Source: Dugong dugon (lineage: Eukaryota > Chordata > Mammalia > Sirenia > Dugongidae). From it: 64,000 nt of DNA. Where the stretch lies: positions 220,555,711 to 220,619,710 of the forward strand of contig CM057460.1 in the NCBI GenBank assembly GCA_030035585.1, in the 5' to 3' direction. A program made the translations under genes and the position numbers. This document shows, piece by piece, positions 1 to 10,302 of this stretch. Each line of letters starts with the position of its first letter. Position 1 is the first letter of the stretch. The notes under the pieces are model-generated. The model made no database searches and was not told where the DNA came from. It saw only the letters and a program-made list of their open reading frames with translations.

Positions 1-578
1 TGAAAACAGGAAACCAGAGCCTGCAGAGACTCCTCGGCTCTGGTCACATTCTAAATTATAAAGAAACATTGTCTCCCGTGGCCACAAAAGAATAGCTGGA
101 CCAAATCACCCATATTTACTCCAATTTCCGAAAGTACCAGATTGACTGAAACTGCTATGAGTTTGAGGACTATTTATGATTAAAAACAAGAACAAAAATC
201 ATATGGACCAAATCTGACAATTCTCTCTCAGTATCAACACCAGCCATCTGCAGACCCAGCACGTGTCACCTACTGTTGCTAGCACGTCGGCTGTTACAGA
301 TACCACTGTGACAACACGCATCTTTTCTCAGGTTATATTATATCATACTAAACATGGGTTGGGACTATTTCGTCTTCTGGGGTTATTTCTTAATGCATGT
401 GATTTTTCCTATATGGGATTATTGTCTTCATTTTACTCAATCAAGATTCCAATATGGGCAACGAGGTTTTTTTTTTTTTTTCTTTCAATTATTAGAACCA
501 AATTACACACAGTTTTTATGTTAAACATGATTAAAAAATATTTCTAGGTTAATTAAATGGACCAGTAATATTTTTTCA
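1..578. other. intronic sequence, nothing recognised
   Basis: AT-rich sequence with a T-run near 468-481. Short open frames on either strand show no family resemblance. Confidence 0.6.
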
Positions 579-690
579 AGGGAGCGTCTGGGTGTGCAAA
601 TGATTACTAGCTGAAAGGTTGCTGGTTTGAGCCCACTCAGAGGTGCCTCAGAAGTTACGGCACTCACAGCAACAATACATTTCAAGGATA
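579..690 (+). repeat. AfroSINE, old diverged copy
   Basis: Shows the older AfroSINE pattern: gagcgtctgggtgtgcaaatg, then a tRNA-like B-box region (ggtttgagcccac) and cagaggtgcctcagaag. The 3' end is degraded. Confidence 0.7.
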
Positions 691-824
691 ATAAATCTCA
701 TCACTTTTTCTGCTTGTTGATGGCTATTTATTTTAGCTGTCTAAAACAGAGACAGGTGTTTTATAAGGGATTTAAGTTTGAAATTCTATGGCAAAGGGAG
801 AATGAGGGTAGGTATCTCATTTAT

Positions 825-839
825 AAAATGCATGTAACA
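825..839. repeat. left target-site duplication of the 840-5298 L1
   Basis: AAAATGCATGTAACA here matches AAAATTCATGTAACA at 5299-5313 at 14 of 15 positions, immediately outside the L1 ends. Confidence 0.85.
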
Positions 840-2403
840 GGAGACTTTCGGCAACATGGTGCTCTAGGCAGAAGCACCACACCGTCCCTCCATAGCAAAG
901 ATCCAAAAAACTAAGCCAAACACAGAAAACAGCAATCCTGAAATCCTAAACATCAAATTAAGAGATAAAGATCTCAGCCGAGCACCAAATGGAATAAGAA
1001 ACTGACAGAGAACAGACAGCAAGGAGACATACATGGAGAGGTCCCCTACCAGCTAATGCAGCATGGATCCACCATCTTGGACTCCTATCAGAGACCAGCA
1101 AATACGGGGTATGAGAAAGCAGCTTCACGGAGCTTCCAGCAGGAGACAGAACAACCAGTAAACAGTGATATATGCTTTCTAACCCCCAACCCTTCTTCAC
1201 CCCCACTCAGCCTCCTCTGCTTCCCGTGGCCACAGTCTCTTGGCCAGGAAGCACCAGCTGCTTGGATTCCACCCACCTGCACTGGCTGACTCCCTGAATG
1301 CCATTTGTTAGCTGCTGGTGTTGCTTTTTTCCACTTCTTTTGATTTCTTCCTTACCTCTCACCACCTCCCCCTTCTTTCGCTCAAAACCTGGCTCCATGC
1401 ACCATCTTTGCTTCTTCCTGAAAGGCTGTGAAACTCCACTCGAATGTGAAACTGCTTCCCGGTCCATGGTGGGATACCAGGGCTTTTTTTGTTTCTTTGT
1501 TTTGAATTGTTTGTTTTCTTTCTCTTTTCACAAATTGGTAGCCCATTCTAGCTGGGCAGTACTGTGCGGCTTGGGACCTATACCCTCAGCTCATGCAGAT
1601 GCGCAGAGGGATCCCTGAGGTCATTTCTTTTATCGTGGGTTTTTTTTTTCCTGCTTTTTTTGGGGTATTTTCTAGTTGTTGTTGTTTTTTTAAAAAATTT
1701 GTTTTGTTTTGTTTTCCCTCTTTTTCCCTTTTTGTCTTTCTTCATTACTCAGTTTCTCGTTTCTCTATACCTTCCGCTCTTCCCGTTCCCTGGATACTTG
1801 GCGCTGAATACCTCTACACCTCCTAGCCAGGCTGTACTTCAACACCTGGGAACAACTTCCCCAGACCTCATAGCTGCACCAGTGGGATCCCCGGGAGCTT
1901 CGCTGTTCTTTTTTCTTTCTAATTTTTATTTATTCATTCTTTTCTTTTGTCTTCTTCTTCCCTCTTTTGTTTTTCTCCATTTCATAGTCTCTCATCTCTC
2001 CACTCCAATGGCAAGCTCCCCAGCACTCTTTTTTGTTTGTTTGCATGTTTTTGGCTACTGTTCATCTCTCCTCTCTCCCATACCCATCTTAGCTCCACAC
2101 ATCACAATCTCTCCCCTCCATCCTGCCTACCTGCACCATGCACTTAACATCACACCACCAAGCAGCACAGGCATGGCCTACCGGAACCTGCCCTGCACTG
2201 ATTACTGACCCGCCCTGGTGGCCTGATTACCGACCTGCCCTGGTGGCTGTAGTAAGTGCCACAAACAACCCATCCCAGCAACTCCTCTTCAGCTAGACCT
2301 GCCCTGCTGTATCATATCTGAGCGACTGATCCTGCCAATTGGAGAAGGAGGCAAAAAGTATTGTGACCACAGACGAGCAAACAACAAAGAACATACAACC
2401 CGA
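840..2403 (+). promoter_or_regulatory. L1 5' UTR with monomer-like repeats
   Basis: Begins ggagactttcggcaacatgg, with gcagaagcaccacaccgtcc just downstream, and runs as alternating GC-moderate and pyrimidine-rich blocks. Related blocks carrying the ggctgtg anchor occur near 1425 and 1832, with a diverged one near 1555. This is a shorter version of the array at 20760-22090. In mouse L1 such monomers act as tandem promoters; promoter activity here is inferred by analogy only. Confidence 0.65.
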
Positions 2404-3549
2404 ATGCTCAGACATAGCCAAAAAAAAAGGATGACACAAACAAATATACAATCAATAAATGAGAAAAATAACTACGGAATGCCCCGAAGACAGCAGACAA
2501 CATCAAAACATTTACAAAAACAGGACAGGATGGTTCCAGTAGGTGTCCAAAATGAAACACCAGATGACTTTCCAGTAGAAGAAAAGGCACTAAAACTACC
2601 TGATAGGGAATCCAAATCTCTAATACTCAGAATTATCCAAGAGTTGAAGCAAAAAGCAGACAAAAATGAGGAAAAAATAGACGAATTCATGAAAATGCAG
2701 ACAAATTCATGGAAAATACAGGCAAAAAAATGCAAGAATTCAGGAAAATAAGGTAGGAACAAGATGCCAAAATAAATTCACAACTAGAAATTATGCAAAA
2801 ACAATAATTAGAAATCCAAAAGATAAACAACAAGATTTCAGAAATGGACAGTGTCATAGAAGGCCTGAGGAGCAGATTTGAAATGGTGGAAAACAGGATC
2901 AGCAGAATTGAAGACAAACTCTTGGATACAACTTTGTTCGAGGAAAACTCAGAAAAAAGAATGAAGGAAAATAAAGAAACCCTGAGAATTATGTGGGATA
3001 CAATCAAAAGCTGAAATTTTCAAGTGATTGGAGTTCCAGAACAGGGGGAGAAAACAGAAGACACAGAGAGGATCATTGAAGAATTTCTGACAGAAAACTT
3101 CCCCAGTATCATAAAAGATGAAAAGCTGACCATCCAAATATGACCATCAAATATGAACCCCATATAGGATAGATCCCAAAAGAAAATCACCAAGGCATAT
3201 CATAATTACACTCACTAAAACCAAAGACAAACAAAGAATCCTGAGAGCAGCTCAAGAAAAACAAAAAGTCACATACAGAGGAGAAACAGTAAGACTAAGC
3301 TCAGATTATTCAGCAGAAACCACACAGGCAAGAAGGCAATGGGATGACATATATAAAACCTTGAAAGAAAAAAATTGCCAGCCAAGAATAATATACCCTG
3401 CAAAACTCTTGTTCAAACATGATGGTGAAATTAGGTCATTTCCAGATAAACAGAAATTAAGGGACTATGTAAAAACCACACCAAACTTACCAGACTTATT
3501 AAAGGAAGTCCTTCGATATGAGAACAAACAATATCAGACCACAGGCTGA
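2404..3549 (+). pseudogene. L1 ORF1 (ORF1p), broken
   Basis: ORF1p is the RNA-binding coiled-coil chaperone of L1. An open N-terminal segment at 2404-2751 ends in a heptad-rich coiled coil (LRIIQELKQKADKNEEKI). The C-terminal domain is seen at 3361-3549 (LKEKNCQPRIIYPAKL, then DKQKLRDY). The segments are in different frames with stops between, so the gene is dead. The total of about 1.1 kb is normal for ORF1. Confidence 0.85.
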
Positions 3550-4796
3550 ATACAGGACACAGGATTGTACTAGCCAGATACCAACCTAGGAAATGAACTC
3601 TTAAGGACTATCCAAAACCAAAAGAATTACAACAGGGAACCAGAGAAGTTAATCTGTAAATGACTACAGCATCAGAACAATAAAAGAGGGAATAAACAGT
3701 GTAGGTATAGAACCTTCTAATGGAGAGGAAGTCAAACAATACCAAGTAATAACAGACTGGTTCAAATCTAGGAAGAGAAGGATAAATTTCACGGTAACCA
3801 CAAAGAAAGTTAACAAACCTACTCATCAAAATAAAGAAGAAAAACATAAAGTGTCAGTAAAAACAAAACCTACAAAAACAAAAGAAATGAAAAGAACAAT
3901 CCACAAACAAAAGGAACTCAGCACAGGAGAGTAAGAGGAACAAAACTGAAGGACATTATGCTGAGTGAAATAAGTCAATCACAAAAGGACAAATATTGTA
4001 TGACACCTCTACTGTATAACTCATGTAAAAGTTTATTGATGGTTTTGTTGGTTATGAGGGATGGGAGGAGTGAGGGGGAACTAAATAGATAAGTGGTAAC
4101 TTTGGTGAAGGGTAAGACAGTATACATTACTGGGGAAGCCAGCATAACTTGTACAAGGAAAGGTCATGGAAGCTCCATAGACACATCCAAAGTCCCTGAG
4201 GGACTGAATTGCTGGACGGAGGGCTGTGGGGACCATGGTCTCGGGGAACATCTAGCTCAACTGGCATAACACAGTTTATAAAGACAATGTTCTATATTCT
4301 ACCTTGGTGAGTAGTGTCTGGGGTCTTAAAAGCCTGTGAGCAGCCATCTAAGATACTCCACTGGTCTCACCCCTTCAGAAGCAAGGGAGAATGAATAGAA
4401 CAAGATACAAGGAAAAGATTAGTCCAAAGGACTAATGGACCACAGCTACCAAGGCCTCCACCGGACTGAGTCCAGTACAGCTAGATGGTGCCTGGCTACC
4501 ACCACTGACTGCTCTGACTGGGATCACAACAGAGGTTCCTGGACAGAGCTGGAAAAGGATGTAGAACAGAATTCTAACCCACAAAAAAAGACCATATTTA
4601 CTGGCCTGACAGACTGGAGAAACACAGAGAGTATGGCCTCCGCACACCCTTTTAGCTCAGTGGTGAAGCCCCTCTCAAAGTTCACTGTTCAGCTGGGGTT
4701 TGGACAGCCTCATAAAACAAAATGGGACTAATAAGGCACAGCAGTCCAGGGACAAGGACTAGAAGGCAAGAGGGGACAGGAAAGCTGGTGATAGGG

Positions 4797-5281
4797 AACC
4801 CAAGGTTGAGATGGGACAGCGTTGACATGTCATGAGGTTTACTATTGTCATAGGGCAATATGTGTACTAACTGTTTAATGAGAAACTATTTGTTCTGCAA
4901 ACCTTCATCTAAGGTGCAAAAAAAAAAAAAGGATTATCTATGTGAGATCAATCTGACAGCAGCAACTCAAAAGGTTTGATGGGAAGCCTAGAGGACAGTG
5001 AGTTGAAGATAATGGTGATGGAATGATTTGGAAAAGGATAGTGAGAATAGCCACACAACTGGAAGAATGTAATCGATGCCACTGAATTGTACATGTAGAA
5101 ACTTCCAAAATGGTGTAACTTTGGCTATGTATATTTTCACCAAAAAAAAAAAAAAGGTCCTCAAGGTCGAGAAGGGAGAGTGTTGGCATGTCTTGGGGTT
5201 GTTAACCCATGTCATAAAACAATATGTGTACTGACTGTTTAATGAGAAACTATGTGTTCTGTAAACCTTCATCTAAAGTAC
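4797..5281 (+). repeat. compound L1 3' UTR tail with a 120-bp direct repeat
   Basis: Two related tail units, about 4797-4917 and 5157-5281 (both: gagatgg or gagaagg, tgttgacatgtc-like, then tgtttaatgagaaactat and aaccttcatctaa), flank about 240 bp that contains an internal A-run near 5143-5155 and the motif cactgaattgtacatg. The same compound tail appears at 29870-30230 and, inverted, at 33785-34200. Confidence 0.8.
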
Positions 5282-5313
5282 AATTTAAAAAAAATTTAAA
5301 AATTCATGTAACA

Positions 5314-5670
5314 AATTATGAGAGATTAAAAACCTTAAATAAGCAGTTCAGCAATTCAAATGCAACATATGTGCCCCTTATTAATCATAAACTAACTGAA
5401 ACATTATTCCTGGGTGCCCTGTCCTGGCATCAGTTCCTTCCTCTATGTCCCTGATGCTTTCCTCTACTCCCTCAGTTCTGCCTGTTAATTCACTGCCATT
5501 GATTCCCTAAGTTAAACTCACCCAAAAGCTCCTTCTCAAGCTCCATGGCTGCTTGTTCAGTTGTCTACTAATATCTTCAACTTGATGTCTCAGAAGAATC
5601 TCAAGTCCCAAGCCAAACATCATGTTTCCCCTTGACCTCAGATTCATTGTCAAGTCTCTATTCCAATTAA
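5314..5670. other. intronic sequence, nothing recognised
   Basis: No repeat or coding signal I can name. Confidence 0.5.
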
Positions 5671-5679
5671 GAGCGGGGG

Positions 5680-6034
5680 GTGGGGAGCAGTGGAAGTTCA
5701 GTGGTAGAATTCTTGCTTTCCATGTGGGAGACCCAGGTTTGATTCCCTGCCAATGCACCTCATGTGCATCCACCACCTATCTACCAGTGGAGGCTTGCAA
5801 GTTGCTATGATGCTGAACAGGTTTCAGCGAAGCTTTAAGACTAAGACTAGGAAGAAAGGACTGGTTATCTGCTTCCAAAAAATCAGCTGATAAAAACTCT
5901 ATGGATCACAAGAGTCTGATCCAAAACTGATCATAGGGATGGCTCAGAACCGGGTAGTGTTTTGTTCCATTGTGCATGGGGCCACTGTAAGAAGGGAGTT
6001 GGCTCTACAGTACCTAACAACAACAACAACGACA
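5680..6034 (+). repeat. SINE with tRNA-Gly-like head and RTE-derived body
   Basis: Positions 5687-5757 align without gaps to a tRNA-Gly of the GCC/CCC type: about 59-60 of 71 bases by eye against the remembered human gene, including A box ttcagtgg, B box ggtttgattcc and an acceptor end ccaatgca. The head is followed by about 270 bp resembling the RTE 5' UTR (gctgaacaggtttcagc, gactaagactagg) joined to the RTE 3' end (gtgcatggggccactg, then ctaacaacaac). The body and the (AAC)n tail show it is a SINE and not a tRNA gene. Confidence 0.82.
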
Positions 6035-6750
6035 TTAATGATAGCAAAATCTCCCATCACAACAAGCTCAGGATAATAAAACCATTTTCCTTTAGCCCCA
6101 GCCACATCCAGCTTGTTCCTATCTCATCCTTTCTACCTCTAAATAATCTCTTTTCCAAACATACTGCCATCATCTTTATTAAAACTTTTTCAGTTGTGTC
6201 CTACTGGTCTCTCTATTTTTTGTCTGTCTAAACCACAGCCCATCCTATACACCTCACTCCACCAGGCTGATTTTCCTAAAACATTGTTCTAAGCACATGC
6301 CTCTTCTTCAATTTTTCACTGCCTTTAGGATCCAGCGGGAGGCACCAAACTCTACAAGGTCTGAAACCTGACATGACACAGACTCGTAACAGTCTCTTAC
6401 CATGAGTACCTTTATTTTTCTAGTCATATTGACTCTTGACTATGAGGGACTGCACCCTATTCCCACCTCTGTCCTCACCACCACCCCTCTACCCAGCCCC
6501 ATTCTCACCCCATCATCTTGTAATGTGAAAACTCAACTCAGTTGTTATCTGTTTTTGGAGCCATTTCCTGGCTCCAGACCCCTTTTGAGAGTGAGTTTCT
6601 CTTGGAAACCCTTTTTGGACTCCATACTTCCCATCCCAAGTCACACCCATAACTGGTTAGCTGTCCATTTTTTCTTCTTCTAAAACACCCCAAGCATATT
6701 TCTTTAATGGTATTGTGCTGAAATCAATGATTTTCTTATTTGCCTACTGC
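6035..6750. repeat. probable ancient LINE remnant (L2-like), low confidence
   Basis: The pyrimidine-rich run with ttcactgcctttaggatcc and an aaaccctttttggactcc-like stretch resembles old mammal-wide LINE 3' sequence. Divergence is too high for a family call. Confidence 0.35.
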
Positions 6751-6760
6751 TGTTCTCCCA

Positions 6761-6908
6761 CGGGAGCCCTGGTGGCACAGTAGTTAAGAGCTCGGCTGCT
6801 AACCAAAAGGTTGGCAGTTTGGATCCACCATCTGCTCCTTGGAAACCCTACAGAGCAGTTCTACTCCATCCTATAGGGTCGCTTTGAGTCAGTTTTTTTT
6901 TTTTTTTT
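6761..6908 (+). repeat. AfroSINE with target-site duplication
   Basis: gggagccctggtggcacag head and ggttggcagtttggatcc B-box region, then tctgctccttggaaacc and cctatagggtcgctttgagtc, ending in a T-run. Flanked by TGTTCTCCCA (6751-6760) and TGTTCCCCCA (6909-6918), 9 of 10 identical. Confidence 0.92.
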
Positions 6909-6918
6909 TGTTCCCCCA

Positions 6919-7380
6919 TAGTCAGTTGTAGTGTTTTCTGTTTCTGGCCCTTTGCTCCTCCTTTCTGAGGACACTCACCACATCCAGCCATGAGCACAAC
7001 TCTTAGTCTGTAGATCCTTCTGAGGACCCTAACCTCTTGTTGGCGGGGACCTCCTAATACTACCCGATCTCATAAGCAGTGGATGCATAAATATTATCTC
7101 AATAAATAAATCATAAGAATCACAGAACTATAGTGATTCCTTGAGTTAAAATTATTTTGATAACAAAGGCTTAGTCCAATTATACTTAGTCTAATTTTGT
7201 ACTTCTCATCTGAACTATTGGACTAATGCCATTAGAGAAAGCGGGGAGAATTTAATGGAAAAAAAATGTTTTCAGAAAAAAGACACATATCTAGTTCTTT
7301 GACAGCTATGTAAGTGGTTAGAGAAATATTAGTTGGTGTACATGGAGATGTGTTTCCCAAATCCTTTTCAAGAAAGGCCC
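6919..7380. other. intronic sequence, nothing recognised
   Basis: AT-rich; no repeat family or coding signal seen. Confidence 0.5.
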
Positions 7381-7745
7381 TGCTGCCCAGATGCTGAGGG
7401 TGAAGTCAGCTAGCAGCCTTCAGTTATCAGCAGCTTTGGAGACTGGCTCAGGTGCAATGGCTCACCTCTCACAATGACACACATTTGCTGGGGTAACCTA
7501 CAACTAATGACTGTTTGCAGAGGGGTATAAATGCCAGGCGATTGTGACTCAACTCAGGACAACTCCAGAGCTCCCTGGGGGGTTGGCTAAGGCTCTTGGC
7601 CTGCATTGCAGCTCAGCCTCTCCTGTGCTCAGTCCTTCTTCCTTCCCCACTCTTCCACAGGTGTTGACATAACTAAGGGTGCTCATGTATCCTGCACACC
7701 AAATTTCCTCTCAGAGTCTACTTTCTGGAAAACTCAACCTGCAAC
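7381..7745 (+). mobile_element. possible solo LTR, ERVL-like fossil
   Basis: Runs from tgctgcccag to ...aacctgcaaca, with a TATA-like gtataaatg near 7526 and a terminal block (ctcagagtctactttctgg) like the 3' end of old ERVL-class LTRs. It is an old, broken copy with no internal region. Boundaries are approximate. Confidence 0.45.
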
Positions 7746-7826
7746 AGCTGTCTTCATGTAAAGTAAAAAATGAATGTACTGCTTGTAACAAAACCAGATC
7801 TGCTTGCACCATTGCCTCTGTATACT

Positions 7827-7945
7827 CCAACCAACCAACCATCCATCCATCCATCCATCCAGCCAGCCAGCCAGCCAGCCAGCCATTCAGCCATCCAGCC
7901 ATCCATCCATCCATCCATCCAGCCAGCCAGCCAGCCAGCCAGCCA
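7827..7945. repeat. compound tetranucleotide microsatellite (CCAN)n
   Basis: A short CCAA run is followed by two successive blocks, each of (ATCC)n then (AGCC)n, joined by attcagccatcc. Open frames crossing it are repeat artefacts. Confidence 0.97.
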
Positions 7946-8033
7946 TATTGCTAATTTGAGTTTGGACTGTAACTAGAGGAGAATTATCATGTGTGCTGTA
8001 TATTCTTTCAATAAGATCCCTGTATATATGATT

Positions 8034-8240
8034 AGGAGTCCATGGGTGGTGCAAATGGTTAACATGTTTGGCTGCTAACCAAAAGGCTGGAGATTCACTC
8101 CACTCAGAGGTACCTCAGAAGAAAGGTGTGTCATTCTACTTTAGAAAAATCAACCACTGAAAACTGGAGCACAGTACTATACTGACACGCATGAGGTCAC
8201 CGTGAGTTGACTTCAACTTGATGGCAACTGATGGTATGGT
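8034..8240 (+). repeat. AfroSINE, older subtype
   Basis: aggagtccatgggtggtgc, then gctgctaaccaaaaggctgg and cagaggtacctcagaag, through to the tail ttgatggcaactg. Confidence 0.88.
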
Positions 8241-8820
8241 ACACATAATTATTATCTTGCTATTCTCCTACAGAATAGAAAAGGGAAGATAAAAGCAAAA
8301 AAAAAAAAAAAAAAAAAGTCTGTGAGTATAATCTAAAGATTGTTGCTCATAACCTACAAAAAGAGTACAAGTCTGTTTCTTTCTTTTTTGAAATTTATTT
8401 GGTTGCCCCAAGATCAGTCAGTAAGCAAGACTGAAATTTTGTCATCATCTCTAATATGAGGTTGTGCAAATTCATAAACTCAGTAAATATATGTTAAATA
8501 GAACGAAAATGAGAAAGAATTCAATCTAATTACCTGAACTAAACTCCAAGAAACCCAAAAAGGCTTAACTTAGAAATATAAGGAAGCATGGCGAGATAAA
8601 TCAACACACAATCATGCGTGTAGGCACGCACGCGTGCACACACACACACACACACACACATGCACAAACGCATACAAATACTGCATATACTGAAAAAAAA
8701 GGGCTCCTAGTAGATGAAACCTAAAGAATAGGGTTCACAAGCTAAATATCAGCCAACGGAGTAGCAAGGTTGACAAAAGAAGAGAGTAACTTTGGAATAA
8801 ATCAAGGGTAGAGAGTAGCT
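8241..8820. other. intronic sequence with simple repeats
   Basis: Contains an A-run at about 8298-8317 and a (CA)n tract at about 8626-8662. Nothing else recognised. Confidence 0.6.
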
Positions 8821-8992
8821 AGTCCACGGGTGGCACAAATGGCTAAGGGCTCAGTTGCTAACCAAAAGGTTGGAGGTTTGAGTCCACTGGAGGTGCCTCA
8901 GAAGAAAGGCCTGGCAATCTACTTCTGAAAAGTGAGCTATTGAAAACCCTATAGCACACAGAGTCGTCATGAGTCTGACCCGATGGCAGCTG
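8821..8992 (+). repeat. AfroSINE, older subtype
   Basis: agtccacgggtggcacaaatg, then ttgctaaccaaaaggttgg, cagaagaaaggcctggc and gagtcgtcatgagtctg. Confidence 0.88.
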
Positions 8993-9149
8993 TCTCTTCT
9001 ACACTGGTTTTAAACAAGGTAGTTACTGTGCAGGGTGCCTATTTTAGACTGTCTGACTGTGAAGAACTGAAGAGCAAAAAACATGACAACATAAGTAGAA
9101 AAATAAGAAAAATAACTTTTTTTCAAAAATTGTTTCAAATTACCAAGTA

Positions 9150-9640
9150 AGCCGATGGGAGGAGCAACAGTCAAAACACAACAGAGGGTCCTGGACAGAG
9201 CGGGAGAAAAACTCAGAACAAACAACCAAATTCACATAAAAGACCAGACTTATTGGTCTGACGGAGACTGGAGGAACCCCCAAAACTATGGCCCTTAGAC
9301 ACCCGTCTGAGCTGGAACTGAAGCCAGTCCCAGAGACCACCTTTCAGCCAAACAATAAACAATCCTCTAAAATAAATAACACCGGAAAGGAACATTCTCC
9401 TTAGAACAATCAATCATATGAGATCAAAAGGGCAATATTTGCTCAAAAGCAAACATGAGAAGGCAGAAAAGGGTGGAAAATAAGGATCAAAGGAAATGGG
9501 GAACCCAGGGTAGAAATGGGGAGAGTGCTGACACACTGTGAGGAATGAAATCAAGGTCATGGAACACTTTGTGTACAAACTATTGAATGGGTAACTAACT
9601 TTCTCTGAAAACTTTTACCTAATGCACAATTAAAAAAAAA
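9150..9640 (+). mobile_element. 5'-truncated LINE-1, 3' UTR only
   Basis: Shares with the other L1 3' UTRs the blocks acagagggtcctggacagagc, gaccagacttattggtctgac, gaacccagggtagaaatgg and aactattgaatgggtaac, ending in an A-rich tail near 9640. It is more diverged than the other copies. Confidence 0.72.
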
Positions 9641-9943
9641 AAGTACTCTGAGACAGATTAAAAAAAAAATTGATACAAGAAGAGAATGTGCTTCATTGTG
9701 CTTCAATGAGGGGAGGGGGCAATTAAAACAGTTTAGGAAGAAAAAGAGAAAAAACCCTTAAGTCAGAATGCAAATGATAATGAAGGCAAACAGGGACTCT
9801 TGTTTGCGACAGCAGGAAAGGTACAAGTCTGACATACAGAAGAGAACAAGACAAACTGCTGGGGATTTGGACTATCAAACACTAAAACAAGCTCCAAGAA
9901 ACATGAGAGCATCTCCTTCCAAAGCACTTTCAAGAAAAAATGG
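9641..9943. other. intronic sequence, nothing recognised
   Basis: A-rich, with no repeat family I can name. Confidence 0.45.
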
Positions 9944-10302
9944 TTGTTATTGTTAGCTGCCATCGAACCAGTCCCCTGACTCACGGTGACCCTATGCATG
10001 AAGGAACAAAACGCTGCCCAGCCCTGTGCCATCCCCATGATTCAGACCATTGTGGATTGGACCATCGTGATCCACAGGCCTTTCCTTGGCTGAATTTTGG
10101 AAGTAGAACACCCTTCTTCCTAGTCTGTCTTCATCTGGAAGCTCTGCTGAAACCTGTTCAGTATCATAGCAACACGCAAGCCTCCACTGACAGACAGGTA
10201 GGTGGTGGCTGCGCTTGAGGTGCTTGGCCAGAAATCCAACCTGGGTCTCCTGCATGGAAGAGGAGAATTCTACCACTGACTGAACCATGACTGCCCACCT
10301 CA
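9944..10302 (-). repeat. SINE with tRNA-Gly-like head and RTE-derived body
   Basis: On the minus strand it starts gggcagtcatggttcagtc with gtggtagaattctcctcttcc and gagacccaggttgg (tRNA-Gly-like A and B boxes), continues tgaacaggtttcagcagagc, and ends ctaacaataacaa on the plus-left side. It is collinear with the copy at 5680-6034, so the two define one SINE family. Confidence 0.82.

Larger units (their letters stand above)
840..5298 (+). mobile_element. LINE-1 with nearly complete ends but most of ORF2 deleted
   Basis: Parts in order: 5' UTR 840-2403, broken ORF1 2404-3549, inter-ORF region to about 3945, a last scrap of ORF2 (about 3946-4040; the conserved GHYAE-like end reads as ctgagtgaaataagtcaatc), and a 3' UTR to about 5290 ending in an A-rich tail. 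The paired duplication at 825-839 and 5299-5313 shows one integration event. Compared with the L1 at 20210, about 5 kb covering the endonuclease, reverse transcriptase and most of the C-terminal region of ORF2 is missing. The join near 3945 has a few bases of microhomology. The 3' UTR is of the compound type (see 4797-5281). Confidence 0.92.

Noticed and set aside
1564-2208. A 214-codon open frame with many Phe/Leu residues resembling a membrane protein
   Set aside because: It lies in the pyrimidine-rich L1 5' UTR; hydrophobic translation is expected of T/C-rich DNA.
5687-5757. A possible genuine tRNA-Gly gene
   Set aside because: The acceptor stem has a mismatch, the anticodon loop is altered, and it is fused to an RTE-derived body with an (AAC)n tail that recurs at 9944-10302. 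It is a SINE head.
7827-7945. Regular short repeats resembling a CRISPR-like or coding repeat array
   Set aside because: Pure tetranucleotide microsatellite with no spacers; open frames across it are artefacts of the repeat.
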